Origin: Amphirosellinia nigrospora
Lineage: Eukaryota > Ascomycota > Sordariomycetes > Xylariales > Xylariaceae
Direction: 5' to 3'
Assembly: GCA_004123355.1 (NCBI GenBank)
Contig: SCHM01000001.1
Coordinates: forward strand, 2,906,001 to 2,970,000
Length of the DNA stretch: 64,000 nt
Position numbers and translations under genes: made by a program. Shown here piece by piece: positions 24,313 to 35,452 of the stretch (the stretch's first letter is position 1; each line of letters begins with the position of its first letter). The notes under the pieces were generated by a model. That model made no database searches. It was given only the letters and a program-made list of their open reading frames with translations, and was not told the origin of the DNA.

Positions 24313-25876
24313 TCATGAGAAGGAATTTGTTTGGATTAAAAAGGCCTGCAGAGCAGGGAAAGCTTTCTGTATCTGCTTCTCACTAAATATCTGGTACAGG
24401 GTTTCCCATTGCCTTACACGAGCGGGAGTGGATTGATGAGTTCCCTGCTCTCTTCCCGGCGAAGCGAGTATCTTAGCTGACCTGGAGATGGCTATCAGAT
24501 CGAGCTGGTAGTCTTCTCGCAATTGCCCAGTCGCCTTCGCAAATTCAGGTGATCTAGCCAAGGTGTTCATATCTCCGTTCCTACTCAGTGCTTCTAGCAT
24601 AGCGGTGACAAAGTAGCGGGTTTCACCGAAACTAGAATCTAGCTTCGTGTTACTACCTGATACCTGCGACGCAGAATCTGTTGCATGCCACTCATGCCAT
24701 ATCGTTCGGTAGGCTCCCAGGCGTGCCAGACACTGAATATACATACGATAACTGTTAACTTTAGTGTGGCTTATGAGAGAACGAAGAGCAACTGATTGCC
24801 CGTCCTCGCCAGGTATGTAGCCCGTGAGAAGAGAGAATAACGTTGTAAGCCGACTCGTGGGGTTCGATTGGAATTCATGGGAACTGAATTGAGTTGAAGC
24901 AATTGAGGTTTGTAGTAGTTGATCGAGGATAGAATCGATTGTGCTCTCGTCAGGGAACCCGAACTTAAGCCCTCTCTCGATATATTGCTGGGCGGTTGCA
25001 ATGGCTTGGCACTTAAGCGAAGCCCATAAGCCTAGATCAAGGAGTTTGCTAGACATATGTAGCCCATGCCGGTCAAAATTAATCAACATGTCGTTTAGAA
25101 ATGACAATAATCGAATGGGCTCGACTTTGGGACTAGGCCTGTGAGAGATGTATGAAGCTCGTCGCCAAGTCTTGACAGGGTTTGGCAGCCTTCCGGGGTG
25201 CGTATTATTCTCGCCACACTTCGGTCAATTTCAGGAAAGGTTGTGCATTTACTGAAAGCCACAGAGAACAGCGCGCTGTCGCCAGGACCCTGACACAAGC
25301 TACCGGAGTGATCACGACGATGGCGCATATATGTCGTCGTGTCAGACGTGTGATCGCGTATTGTACGTGGTATTCCATTCGCATCAAGGACCGAACCAAG
25401 CATGCCCGCGTGTGTGGTGGGGTCGTTGGCATCGCTAGGCGAATTCGCCGCCGTCTGGACACCGTTGGGCGAGTCGACGAAAGTAGCGGCGATGATATCG
25501 AAGTCGCTAATATGCAGTGGATGGAATTTATTGGCCGAGATGGTTCTGAAGCTCGCCAGGCATTTTTGATACCCCTCTCGTATTCGGCGATGCGCTCTTT
25601 GAGGGGCCGCATCTCGCGCACTCTCAAGTCCATCCTACTTTCAGGCTCGCCATCAAGTTGCGGGTCGAAGGCACGCACGCCTTTGGCCCCGTCGGCATCG
25701 AGATCCAGAAGGAGGTCCGAGATTTCGAAGGTCGGGAATTTGTCTCGAACGCGAGGTCCCCATCTCTTAGGCTTCCACCACTTCGTGCGGTGACGGTAGC
25801 GTGTTTGGCATTTCCACAATTGTGTGCTTGCTCCAGGGAGCGCTGGGAAGGCCGCCGGGCTACCGAGCCGCTGCAT
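24313..25876 (-). CDS. Unrecognised protein, possibly mitochondrial
   Basis: Three ORFs in three frames join into one 521-residue protein if one base is added near 25567 (an A run) and one near 25135 (GGCC). The corrected length is exactly 522 codons. The N-terminus MQRLGSPAAFPALPGASTQL lacks acids and is followed by a very basic segment (RYRHRTKWWKPKRWGPRVR), compatible with a mitochondrial presequence. The C-terminal half is helical with leucine-rich blocks (LLDLGLWASLKCQAIATAQQ; YRMYIQCLARLGAYRTIWHE) resembling helical-repeat organelle RNA factors, but no PPR signature can be confirmed. The family is not recognised. The gene is divergent from SYF2 with a 504-base gap. Confidence 0.6.
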
Positions 25877-26380
25877 TGTGCGGCATTAGTTGGTGCTTGA
25901 ATAACCAGACGAGAAAATCCCTGCTTATTACGACTGAAAGAGAGTCATCGTGAGATCGGCGAAGGACGATCTACCCATGGTTGTCGCGGTAGCGGCGATG
26001 CATGGCCAAGTTATAATTATTTCAACTTGGAGAACATGCGACGCTACTTGCACAGGGATGGGGAGGGGAGCTTCCCGTCTGGGGTAGTTAGTGTGCTTAC
26101 ATACCTAGTACCTAAGATAGGGACCTGCAGTGCGTGTGCTAGGTAATTGACGTTAAAGTCTGCCGGTTCCATAATAACCCCGCCACCGCCTTCCCAACCC
26201 AATGCAGTCAGTCATTCTGCCGACTCAGGCTCCCAACGTCAAACATCCCCATTTAACGGTTATACATCGAGCCATCATCCACCTACACCATGATCCATCA
26301 CACCACGCGAAGTCTTTTGACTACCAACCTGCCAAACGCGCTCACATCCTTACACTCTCTTTTCTGAAGTTTTGATAGCT
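25877..26380. promoter_or_regulatory. Divergent promoter region upstream of SYF2
   Basis: A 504-base spacer separates two divergent start codons. It holds TACCTAG-type motifs near 26100 and a CT/CA-rich leader just before 26381. No gene is visible. Confidence 0.5.
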
Positions 26381-27321
26381 ATGCCACCAGCTAAGAGAGG
26401 AGAAAAACGGCGCCAATCTCGGAGGAGGCCGAAACTGAAGAACCGACGCGGACGACTGAGGAAGCCCAAGATACGGCACCCACATCTAATGATGCGGAGA
26501 CAATCAATCGAGATGAATCGGCAGAAACAACACCAGAAGATACCGCAGCGGCATCAACAAGCACAGGGACCGACGCGGCTGCGAAGGCCCAAGACAGACT
26601 GGCACGGTTCCGCGCTCTCCAGGCGCGTGCGAAGACCTCATCTGACCAGAACCTCAAAGAGGCCACCAAGGAGTCTCAACGACTAGCCACAGATCCTTCT
26701 GCTTTGACTGCTCTGCACCGCCGCCGGGACATCGCCGCGCACAAACTACTAAAGGCGGAGACCGAGGAAGGCGGCGAGGACTTCGAACGCAAGCGAGCGT
26801 GGGACTGGACGGTGGAAGAAAGCGAGCGATGGGACAAGCGCGTGAAGAAGAAGGCGGCGCATCGTGACAACAACGCCTTCCAGGACTACCGCACCGAGAG
26901 CAACAAGCTGTACAAGCGTCAACTGCAAAATATAGCGCCGGACATGGATCGTTATCAAAAGGACAAGATGAAGGCCATTGAGAAGGCCGCGGCGTCGGGA
27001 GGGCTGGAGATCATCGAGACGGAGGATGGCGAGCTCATAGCCGTGGATAAGGACGGCAGCTTCTACTCAACCGCCGATTCAACTTCCTTTCATGAGAACA
27101 AACCTGACAAAGCTGCCGTCGACCGTCTGGTTGAGGACTTGAAGAGGGCTGAGGAAGTGCGACTACGGAAGAGGAGGGAGCGTATGGCAAAGAACGGCGA
27201 CGAAGGCGACATCACATACATCAACGAAAAGAACAAGCAGTTCAACCAAAAACTGGCGCGCTTCTACAACAAGTACACAGCCGAAATACGGGACAGTTTC
27301 GAGCGTGGAACGAGAATATGA
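26381..27321 (+). CDS. SYF2: Pre-mRNA splicing factor Syf2
   Basis: SYF2 is a small component of the NineTeen-associated spliceosome complex. The intronless gene opens MPPAKRG, then needs one A added near 26403 (AAAAA for AAAAAA) to enter the main frame; the corrected length is 314 codons. An acidic, threonine-rich N-terminal segment leads to RLARFRALQARAKTSSDQNL and the SYF2 domain: KRAWDWTVEESERWDKRVKK, then NAFQDYRTESNKLYKRQLQN and PDMDRYQKDKMKAIEKA. The end is FNQKLARFYNKYTAEIRDSF. These blocks are diagnostic of the family. Its 3' end faces COQ11, 145 bases away. Confidence 0.92.
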
Positions 27322-27466
27322 GAGTGCAAAGAGTTGCCCCGCAAGTAGCGTGTATTTTCAGCTTGTTACAATTACAGGAAATAATTTTTGAATGGCGTAC
27401 TAATTGCGTATGGGGAGCTGCGGTACAGTTCGTGCATTACATACCATACAAACACCATACTACTGA

Positions 27467-28412
27467 TCAGGCCATTGTGCTCCTCCATGCCTTATTAGCG
27501 AGCTCCTCGATCTGGGGCACCTCTACAGGACCTATCACTGTTTCGTCACTAAGTGCTTGTACGATGGCCTTTGCTACAACATCTACCTGGAGGGGCCCGA
27601 CTCCGGCGGCCCCCATCAAGTTACCAAATATACTGCCAGTGATCTTGTTGAAAACAGCACTAGTTCCTGTTATGGCGGCCAAGGGGATGGTGATCGGCCG
27701 TGACCTATCGTATAAGAAGGGTGGGCGGACGAAAATGCCGCGCATGCGTGGGAACTCGCTCGCGATGGTGCTCTCGGCCTCCCGTTTCGTAGAGATATAC
27801 CGCGATGGCAAGACAGGGGCACCACCAGCGGCCGAGACGTAGACAAACGCCGACGTGTTTTCTCGCGCTGCTTCTTTCGCCAGCATGATTGCGCTATCGC
27901 GGTTCATGTTCTCATACGTGAGCTGCTCGCGGGTCTCGGGAGGCCGTATGTCGGCGTCTGAACCTTCCTTGACGCCGCGTTGTAGCGGGTTCCCCGGCTG
28001 TGGGCGGATGTGAAGGCCTTGCGCAAGCCTGAGATGGGCGACTCTTGCCCGCGCAACACACCTTTGTAGTCGGCCTCGAGCAAGATCCCCATGCTGTGCA
28101 CGACGAAGTCGGCACCCTTGAGTAAGGGCGCGTATGTCGCGGGTCGTAGGATGTCACCGCGCTCCCAAGTCACCTTGTGGACCATGATGGTGGTGTTGCG
28201 GACGACGTCACGGCGTCCCATTTTGGCACCCCGGACCGGCTACGTCATGTGTTAGTTAGAGATTCAGTATAGAGCAAAATGGACTGTTAATGTAAGAATT
28301 GTTCCTACCTAATTGATGTGACGTCCCATCCTCTCTGTACTGCGTTCTTGCATACCCTTGACCCTAGAAAGCCATTGCCTCCGCATACTACTAGCCTTTT
28401 GGCGGCTGACAT
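27467..28412 (-). CDS. COQ11: Coq11-like NAD(P)-binding epimerase family protein, mitochondrial
   Basis: This is an atypical short-chain dehydrogenase/epimerase related to yeast YLR290C/Coq11, which associates with the ubiquinone-synthesis complex in mitochondria. Exon 1 (28309-28412) gives MSAAKRLVVCGGNGFLGSRV, with the Rossmann G-x-x-G-x-x-G. A GTAGGA...TAG intron is followed by the second exon, 27467-28239. Further blocks are GADFVVHSMGILLEADYKGV, FVYVSAAGGAPVLPSRYIST (Y-x3-K form YISTK) and GVGPLQVDVVAKAIVQAL. Two shifts occur: near 28176 (CC for CCC) and 27990 (GGGG for five G). With them the CDS is 293 codons. Orthology with COQ11 is inferred from order and motifs. Confidence 0.82.
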
Positions 28413-29039
28413 GGTGGCATGAATTAAAGCTCGGGGTTTGCAAGCTCCGAGTAGAGTGAAAAGATGGCGAGGTTGCTTGATAGCCGATGTGTAAATGATT
28501 TGAGGAGAAGGTCAGTTATGTTATGATACTCAGGAACAGCCTCAATAATGACAGTGGAGATGACGTTTACGGCTGGAATTCAGCTAATTGATTTTATATC
28601 ATCAACACATAGCTCGCAACTTATCGACTACATCATACGATGTAAATATAAAGGCATCATGGATACGTGAGGCTGGTCACTAAATTCCTTAGCTTTGATG
28701 CAGGGTTTATCGCGTGCGGTTATTGGACCAAGCTTTAGGTACCAAGCCCCATAATAAAGTCCATTCACAGCTCACAACAAGCGGGTAGCTTCAACTTGAA
28801 GCTTTCGACACTCAAGTTTTCATGTAAATTACTCCGTCTCTTCCACAACCATTCATAACATCTCGCACAATCAGGAAACTATCCGCCAATACGTCAGCTC
28901 CGTACCGAATACCCAATAGAATAATAGTCTCGTCCCGTTCCGTCTCAGCGGATGGATCGCCGCACATAGCTGAGACCATCTGAATGCACCCCACCTCATA
29001 GGCTTGCCCTCTCGGTGAAGCCAAGCTCACCTCTCTACG
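28413..29039. promoter_or_regulatory. Divergent promoter region between COQ11 and YAF9
   Basis: This 627-base spacer separates two divergent start codons, with an AT-rich middle (28560-28660). No gene or repeat stands out. Confidence 0.5.
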
Positions 29040-29899
29040 ATGGCGCCACAAGCGGGCAAGCGTGTCAAGGGCGTCCAGATCTTCCGACCCTTCGTATACG
29101 GCACCACTGCACGTCCCTTCAACGACACCGATAACCCCCGCCCGTCGGCGTGTCGCCCGACCATACGCACTCCTGGCAGGTGTTTGTCAAGGGCGTCGAA
29201 GATACAGATATCTTCTACTGGCTGCGGCGCGTGCAGTTCAAGCTCCACGAGTCCATCCCGAACCATCTGCGCACCATCGACGCCGAGACCATCGTCAAAG
29301 AGAACGAGACGTCGACCGGAGGCAAGTCGGGCAAGAAACCGCAGAGGGCCTTCGTCGTCAACGAGACGGCTGGGGCGAGTTCGAGATCACCATCAAGCTA
29401 TACTACGATAGCAAGAGCGGCGAGAAGCCCCAGACACTATACCACCACCTGCGACTGCACCCGTACGGCCGAAATGAAGCTGAGAAGGAAGCCATGCGCG
29501 CCGGCGGCGAGGTCGTCGCCTGGACGTACGAGGAGCAGGTCTTCAACGAGCCTTTCGAGGATTTCTACAAGATCTTGACCTCGGGTGCTAGGGACAAGGG
29601 CACACCAGCCCCGGGCGCCGGCGGCAAGGGAAAGGCAAGGGTAAGAACGCCTTCGCCTCCGCCGCGACGGGCAGAGAGGGCGACGTTAAGGAGCGCAGTG
29701 CCATGATCCCCTCACCACTCGGCCGGGCCAGCCTTTCAGCCGCGAGACGGAGGAGGCCGAACTCAAGCGTCTGCGCGAGGCCGAAGAGAAAGTCCAGCGG
29801 ATGATTACCGAGCTTAACACGACTGTCAAGTCGAAGGAGGATGAGCTGGCCACGCTGAAATCAAGCAATAAGGCTGCTGCCAGTAGCTCTGCCGCTTAG
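29040..29899 (+). CDS. YAF9: YEATS-domain protein Yaf9 (SWR1/NuA4 subunit)
   Basis: Yaf9 reads acylated histone H3 and is shared by the SWR1 remodeller and the NuA4 acetyltransferase. The YEATS domain starts almost at the N-terminus ([20 protein letters not shown]), continues with [20 protein letters not shown] and [20 protein letters not shown], and ends in [11 protein letters not shown]. Then come [19 protein letters not shown] and a C-terminal coiled coil ([20 protein letters not shown] onward), as in Yaf9. Four shifts, near 29142, 29370, 29633 and 29710, are each one base lost from a G or C run. The corrected length is 288 codons, and the stop is at 29897-29899. No intron is needed. A TAF14-type alternative is less likely given the tail. 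Confidence 0.9.
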
Positions 29900-31934
29900 G
29901 TCGCGGGCGAAAGTTCTTGCGAAGGCTCAGACGAAGAAGATCCTAATGGCTCAACCGTATAGGTCGCGGGTGCAGCTTCACCCGACCTTTCAGATGAAGG
30001 GTCGAGTAATTCGTCCATGACCCAAACAAATTCTGACACTAGCTACACGACTTATCTGCAGCCAGAGAAGCCACTATCAAATCGAAAACCACAGTCAATA
30101 AACAGACGAAGACAGTGGCTTCGTGGGGAGTAGTCGAGTCTTCAGTTCCCGCGATAACTATATTGGCGCAGAAGAGCGGGTTGTACTTACTAGACGTCTG
30201 GGCCCTGTCAGTACCACACGAAGCCATCATACCTCATCATATAAAGTGTGGCTCCGGCCACACTGGCGAGGATTATCAACACCCCCGGGGACGAAGACAA
30301 TAGTGTTACGCCGAGACATCTTCGAAGACAGCTTCGAGGTATAGAGCGAAGAGGCAGAATGGCAGAAAGCTCAAAAGTTTATAAAGCAGCTCTACAGCAA
30401 GACTTAGAAATCACCGGGCCGAAATGCTCAAAACGACATTTCAGATGGTAAATGTTGGCAATGTCATACTTGCAGCCTTATAAGAAAGGAAACACTGCCG
30501 AGTAAATTCCACGACAGTCGAATCGATTGAGCTGACAACGCTCGCCCAAGGAAGCTAAACCGCCATGGTGTTGTTATTGCCAGCAGCATTGATAGGTAAC
30601 CGGCCAAGGCGATAGCAGACATGAGCGATGGAAAGTAGCAGATATACAAGGCAGGGGGAAGGACTAGATGTGATACATGACCGTCTTTATAATTGCCGAA
30701 GTGCCGAAGACCAGAAACCGTCTATAAAGAGATACACCGTTACTTCATCTTCCAGCTCTCCTTATTCTTCTCTGAAATCTGTGAACCGATATGTGTATAA
30801 AATAGATATTGATACTAGACGGCTTAATGAACCGTGGGCGATTACCTACTCTCGAGAGAAATACCTCGTTTACTTAGAGTAGGTTGATAAGGTTGTTGAG
30901 GGGTTCAACTAATCAGCCAATCTACCACGCTCTCTTGGGACAACTTTCGCTCTGAGGCTATTATTAATAGTTTCATGCTCTCTTCATGGGCTTTTTACGA
31001 ACTTGAACATTCCCACAGCCAGCATTAGAATACTTATTGAAAAATGGACAAAATAAGAATTACCCTAAAAGATGTTGACAGCCTGTTTTTACTCTGGGAT
31101 AACGAGGTCCCTTTAGCTAGCTCTAGTTGCTAAACTATACCTAGGCAAGCAACCCAGAAACTACGGTGCTGACGAGCTATTCACAAGGAATGATTCTCAT
31201 AAATGATATCAAATATAATTTCTTTTTGATTGATTCTATACCAATAGGTATATACGAGGTCTGAGTTGATTGGTATGTAAGTCCGCTCTTCTCTTCTCTC
31301 CTGTCCTGTCCTGTCCCTTCCTTTCCGTTCCTTTTCTCGCGCGGTGCCTTTCCTTCACCTAATGCTCTATAATCCCAGTTACCAACAGATGTTCGCCCAG
31401 GTTACCCTAAAAAATGCGTGATCACCAACTTCTTCTTCTGTACTAGTTCTATTCGCCTTTGTTTCCATGTGTTGACAATTTCTTCCTCCGATTCAGGACG
31501 CTAAACTGTCGGTCTAATGATGGCGATGCGTATGATGTTTTGTGTAAAATAAGCGAGTGAGTGATGTGTTGAAAACCAAGCAGGGGAACAGACGTCCAGC
31601 GTTTTCCACATCTCGGGACTTGAGGTTTGGTATTTTGAATGAGTCGTATAATCCAAATCCCATTCCCATGCAAAACAACCCACCCGTCCACACCTACACC
31701 AACACCGGAACCATTTTTTGCTCATGAACCCGTCCAGGATGAATCGTCCCCAGCCCCTTCTAAAACGCCGCTGCTGTACAGCTTTTATCCGCAAAAATAT
31801 ACATTACAATGATGGATATAGACAGTCCAGTCAACCAAATGTAGAAACGCCGCGGGCCATGGTATACTATGTCGGAAATAATAGGAAAGGACAAAGGAAA
31901 ATTCTCGGCGCTAGGTGGAATGTTTTCTGTGTAG
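29900..31934. other. Intergenic, no gene seen
   Basis: About 2 kb between YAF9 and the MDM34 stop. It holds a CT-rich low-complexity run (31288-31335) and several short ORFs without motifs. The sequence is AT-rich around 30990-31260. Confidence 0.6.
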
Positions 31935-34080
31935 TTATTGAGTTAGTTCATAAGCTGGTGGTGGGGCGTCGTCGCGCTCTTCCCACAGCTTCTTGTTCCG
32001 TTGTTTCTCATCGTATACCCGACGAGCGATCTCATCAGCCATCTTCATGATCCAAGCTTGCTCTAGAATCACTGAAGAAGATTCCGAGCCAGCGGGGTTC
32101 AATTTGTGGAAATCAGGCCCCCCGTATGATGCGACTATCTCCCTTGCCCGCTCCATGTGAGCTGGAGACACTGTGCCATCATTCACAGGTAACATGGGAG
32201 GGGCTCTGTTTGGCATTACAGGTTCCTCGTATATATCCATGTTCAACGGCGGCCTAGTCGGCGTTGACTTCTGGTCACCACCAAACCGCATCCGGTTATG
32301 AAGTTGTGGCAGGGCCATTTCTTCTTCAGTTTCTTCGGGAATTGATGTGGGTAGGATAGGCTCTGAGATGGGGGCAGTGATTGAGATGGTATCCGAGACG
32401 GTATCATCCATGTCGCTACTCGCCTCGCTACTCATTTCAGTGCTAGTCTTTGGCCGCCGTAAATTGACTACGCGGGTCTTCTTTTTCCGAAGATTCCTCG
32501 AATGCTTTCCCGCTCCCAGAGAGAGCCCAGTGGGAGACGAGTTGAGACTAATCAACGAGGGCCTTGAAGGCATAGCACCCTGATCGATGCTGCTGGTATC
32601 GGTGAATGTGTAAATTGTCGAACCACCCTGCGTAGAGGGCATTCGGTTCAAGGTAGGCGCGACAATAGGAGTAGATGAGCCGGTCTCGTGTCGGTCTGTA
32701 GGACCAGCCCAAGCCCTGAACATGGCATTGCGGATACCTGGAGTAAATAAAGACAATGTTCGGTGAGAATCAGTCAACGCTGCTAGTCTCAGCATGTTTT
32801 TCTGCGAAAATAATGACTGTGCCCCGGTGCCTCCGCCTAATGATAACGAGGCAATTTCATTGGCATCGAGGACATGGCCGTGAGAATCAACAGCCTCCAC
32901 GGGTGGGTTTGCAAAGGGGTCCACAACGGCCTCATCTTCATCACTTTCTTTGACTATTTCTTCGTCCCTCGGCATTTGATCGGGACACCATAATTGAAGT
33001 GAGAGTTTATGTATGATGGCTGGGAGTTCGTCCATCATCAAATTTCTTAATTGACCTTCGATGGTCCTCTGGAGATAGTCACGAACGAATTGAATTGAAT
33101 CAAAGGTCGACGAGACCTTGAGAGATTCAAGGGGGTCATTGCGGAAAACTAGCGTAAGACCCTTCTGCTTAGAGAAAACTAGGATAATAAATGCAGAGAG
33201 CTTAATCTCAGACAGAGTGATGGACAATGGTATCGTCAACCCCGCAGAGGCTGCCAGGGGATTTGGCGAGGTAAATGCTGGCTTGGCTGATAGGTATGTG
33301 TTTAATGGATTTGCCTACATTACTGCCATATTAGTAACTACTACATGGCACAGAAACAATGTCTTAGTTGGGGTATTAAGAAACATCGGCACACGCGAAC
33401 CCCTGTGACTCATTTGAAAAATTCATGCGATAGCTCCACAAATAGATAAAGCTCAGAGGATGTCACATTATGTAGCAGTAATCCAAACTAACAAGATGGA
33501 AAAGGGGTGCACCTCGATGGCAAGTGTGGTAGTTGGATGAGAGGGAAGGCAAGTTGGGATCTGGTGAGGGCTTGTTGAGTGTATGGCTCTTATGGGAAAG
33601 CACTTGCTGAACGGATAGAAAACTAGATAGCTTTCAGAACCCTGCCCACTTTCGAACGAATCGAGGATAGGCGGCCCCGGCTAGATTGAAAGCTAGTATC
33701 GCTTGGTAGGAAAATAAGACCGACCGGCCATCCTCAAGTCTGGACTTCCATCCTTAAGGTGCTTCATCGTGACTGATGAACGGGTAAAGATGTATAAAAA
33801 AAACCACACGTACTTGAACTCTTGTTCGCAAAGTTAGGAAGGCGTCACCGGAATAACACATCTTGAATATACCACGGAACCGATCTTCGGCGAGGTCGCC
33901 AATCTCGAGGATCTCGAGGTCTGGGGGCACGGAGCCCAGGTTGAACTCGGTGACGAGAATGTCATCTACGATAATTGGTGGTTTCGGGTACTTGTTCAAC
34001 GCGTTGGTCAGAAGCTCCTGTGCGCGCTTGTAAAACTCGGCGTCGGCCGCCAGAGGCGACCAGTTGAAGTTAAAGGCCAT
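31935..34080 (-). CDS. MDM34: ERMES subunit Mdm34
   Basis: Mdm34 is the mitochondrial outer-membrane SMP-domain subunit of the ER-mitochondria encounter structure, acting in lipid transfer. Exons are 33814-34080 and 31935-33314, with a GTACGT...TAG intron of 499 bases; the protein is 548 residues. The SMP domain starts at the N-terminus ([40 protein letters not shown]) and continues in exon 2 with [40 protein letters not shown] and [17 protein letters not shown]. The long middle is low in complexity with a basic stretch ([20 protein letters not shown]). The C-terminus has a PPxY motif ([12 protein letters not shown]), a known type of docking site for Rsp5/Nedd4 ubiquitin ligases. The gene is intact. 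Confidence 0.95.
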
Positions 34081-35452
34081 GGTCAGAGCTGGCGACGAGG
34101 CCGTCTAGCTTCGCATCGTTGAACAAATCGTTATCGCGGCGTGACTCCTCGATACCTACTCGGCCGATTAAGTGGTACGGAGAAGATAAGTAAAAAACGA
34201 CGAAGCGGTCCGGACATTCGACTATCGCAGGGGAGGGGAGTGCTCAGTCGGAGCTCGGGAACACTAAGATACAGTGAAGCGCAGGCGGTATCGAGGCGGC
34301 ACAAAATACGGTGTGACAATTATGAATTATGGCGGGTGGGTTGATTGTGGGAGAGTGAGGGTTTGTTGTCAGTGAGTGTGCAGTGCCTGCAGGATATGGG
34401 AAGCAGCAAAGCTCGGCTCAATGGGAGCGGTCTAGTCGGTACGGTACGTAAGTACGGGCAGTAGGCAGGGTCGTGGACCTGAATGGATCTTAATGGACCT
34501 GGGATGAGATTTTCGGGAGGTCATCTTTTGTCTCGGTGCATAAAATGACGCTATGCAACACGCCTGTGGCCGGAGGAGCGAGGGGTGAAGCGACGGGGTT
34601 AGGATGGGGCCCTAGCAGACCCTAGCTCCAGTAAATGATGTCCAATGCACGCGCTACAATGCACTACACCCCAGCCCTGTGGAGTGGTTATCGGTTATCA
34701 TTGATTGTTGTTCCAACTTGATCGCTGATAGGTCAGGATTGGCCAGTAATGGCCAGAAACAGCAATTAATGGGCCAATTAAGCCTTTAGCGCGTGTCTCT
34801 AGACAGGGGCGGGCTGAAGGAAACGCGTTGGACGCAACCGGTTTATCCTCGATCCTCGTCTGTGCTGGCTGGCTGGGTCCACCGAACGCAAGACCCCGCG
34901 AACAGATGGTCTGGGTAACACCGCCGACAGTACTTATAGTCGCGTGAGGTGAATGCCCGTCTCATCATCCCACCAGAATGCCACCACACAAGTTCTGCGT
35001 TTTACAAGTAAGGTGTCAACGAATCGGGTTAGCCTCATCGCCGCCTTATCTCAGGCTCGGTTCAGTCAATCATCAGGCCAATGGCCTGACGGCATTATTT
35101 ATGTAGAGAAAACGGTCGGCGAAACGGTGAAGTCATTACCTCAGTGATCAATCTAAGCATTCTTTACCTTTCTTAGAATTAAATGGGGGAAAACCCCTGA
35201 CGACCTTCTACGCAATACTTGTCACGATACGCTCAGTACCTAGCCTGACATAGGGAGTGGATGACTAATATTCCAGATTTGGTAAATACGCCAACGTTTC
35301 TTCTGCTCTCCGTTTCGTGACCGTTTGCGCGACCCCTTTCATCACCCTCGCTTCACGAGTATACTATCCATGCCATAAACTCCTGCTCAGGGGCATTGCA
35401 TGAAATATGACCAGAGTTATGATGACGACGAGGCTATTCAGGTGTCAAATAC
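34081..35452. other. MDM34 upstream region and ARG4 3' spacer
   Basis: About 1.4 kb lies between the MDM34 start and the ARG4 stop. It has GTACGGTACG-type repeats near 34438-34460 and GC-richer blocks up to 34960. The ORF at 34953-35147 has no recognisable content. Confidence 0.55.

Noticed and set aside
30039-30451. Cluster of 60-73-aa ORFs on both strands
   Set aside because: Mutually overlapping shadows with no motif.
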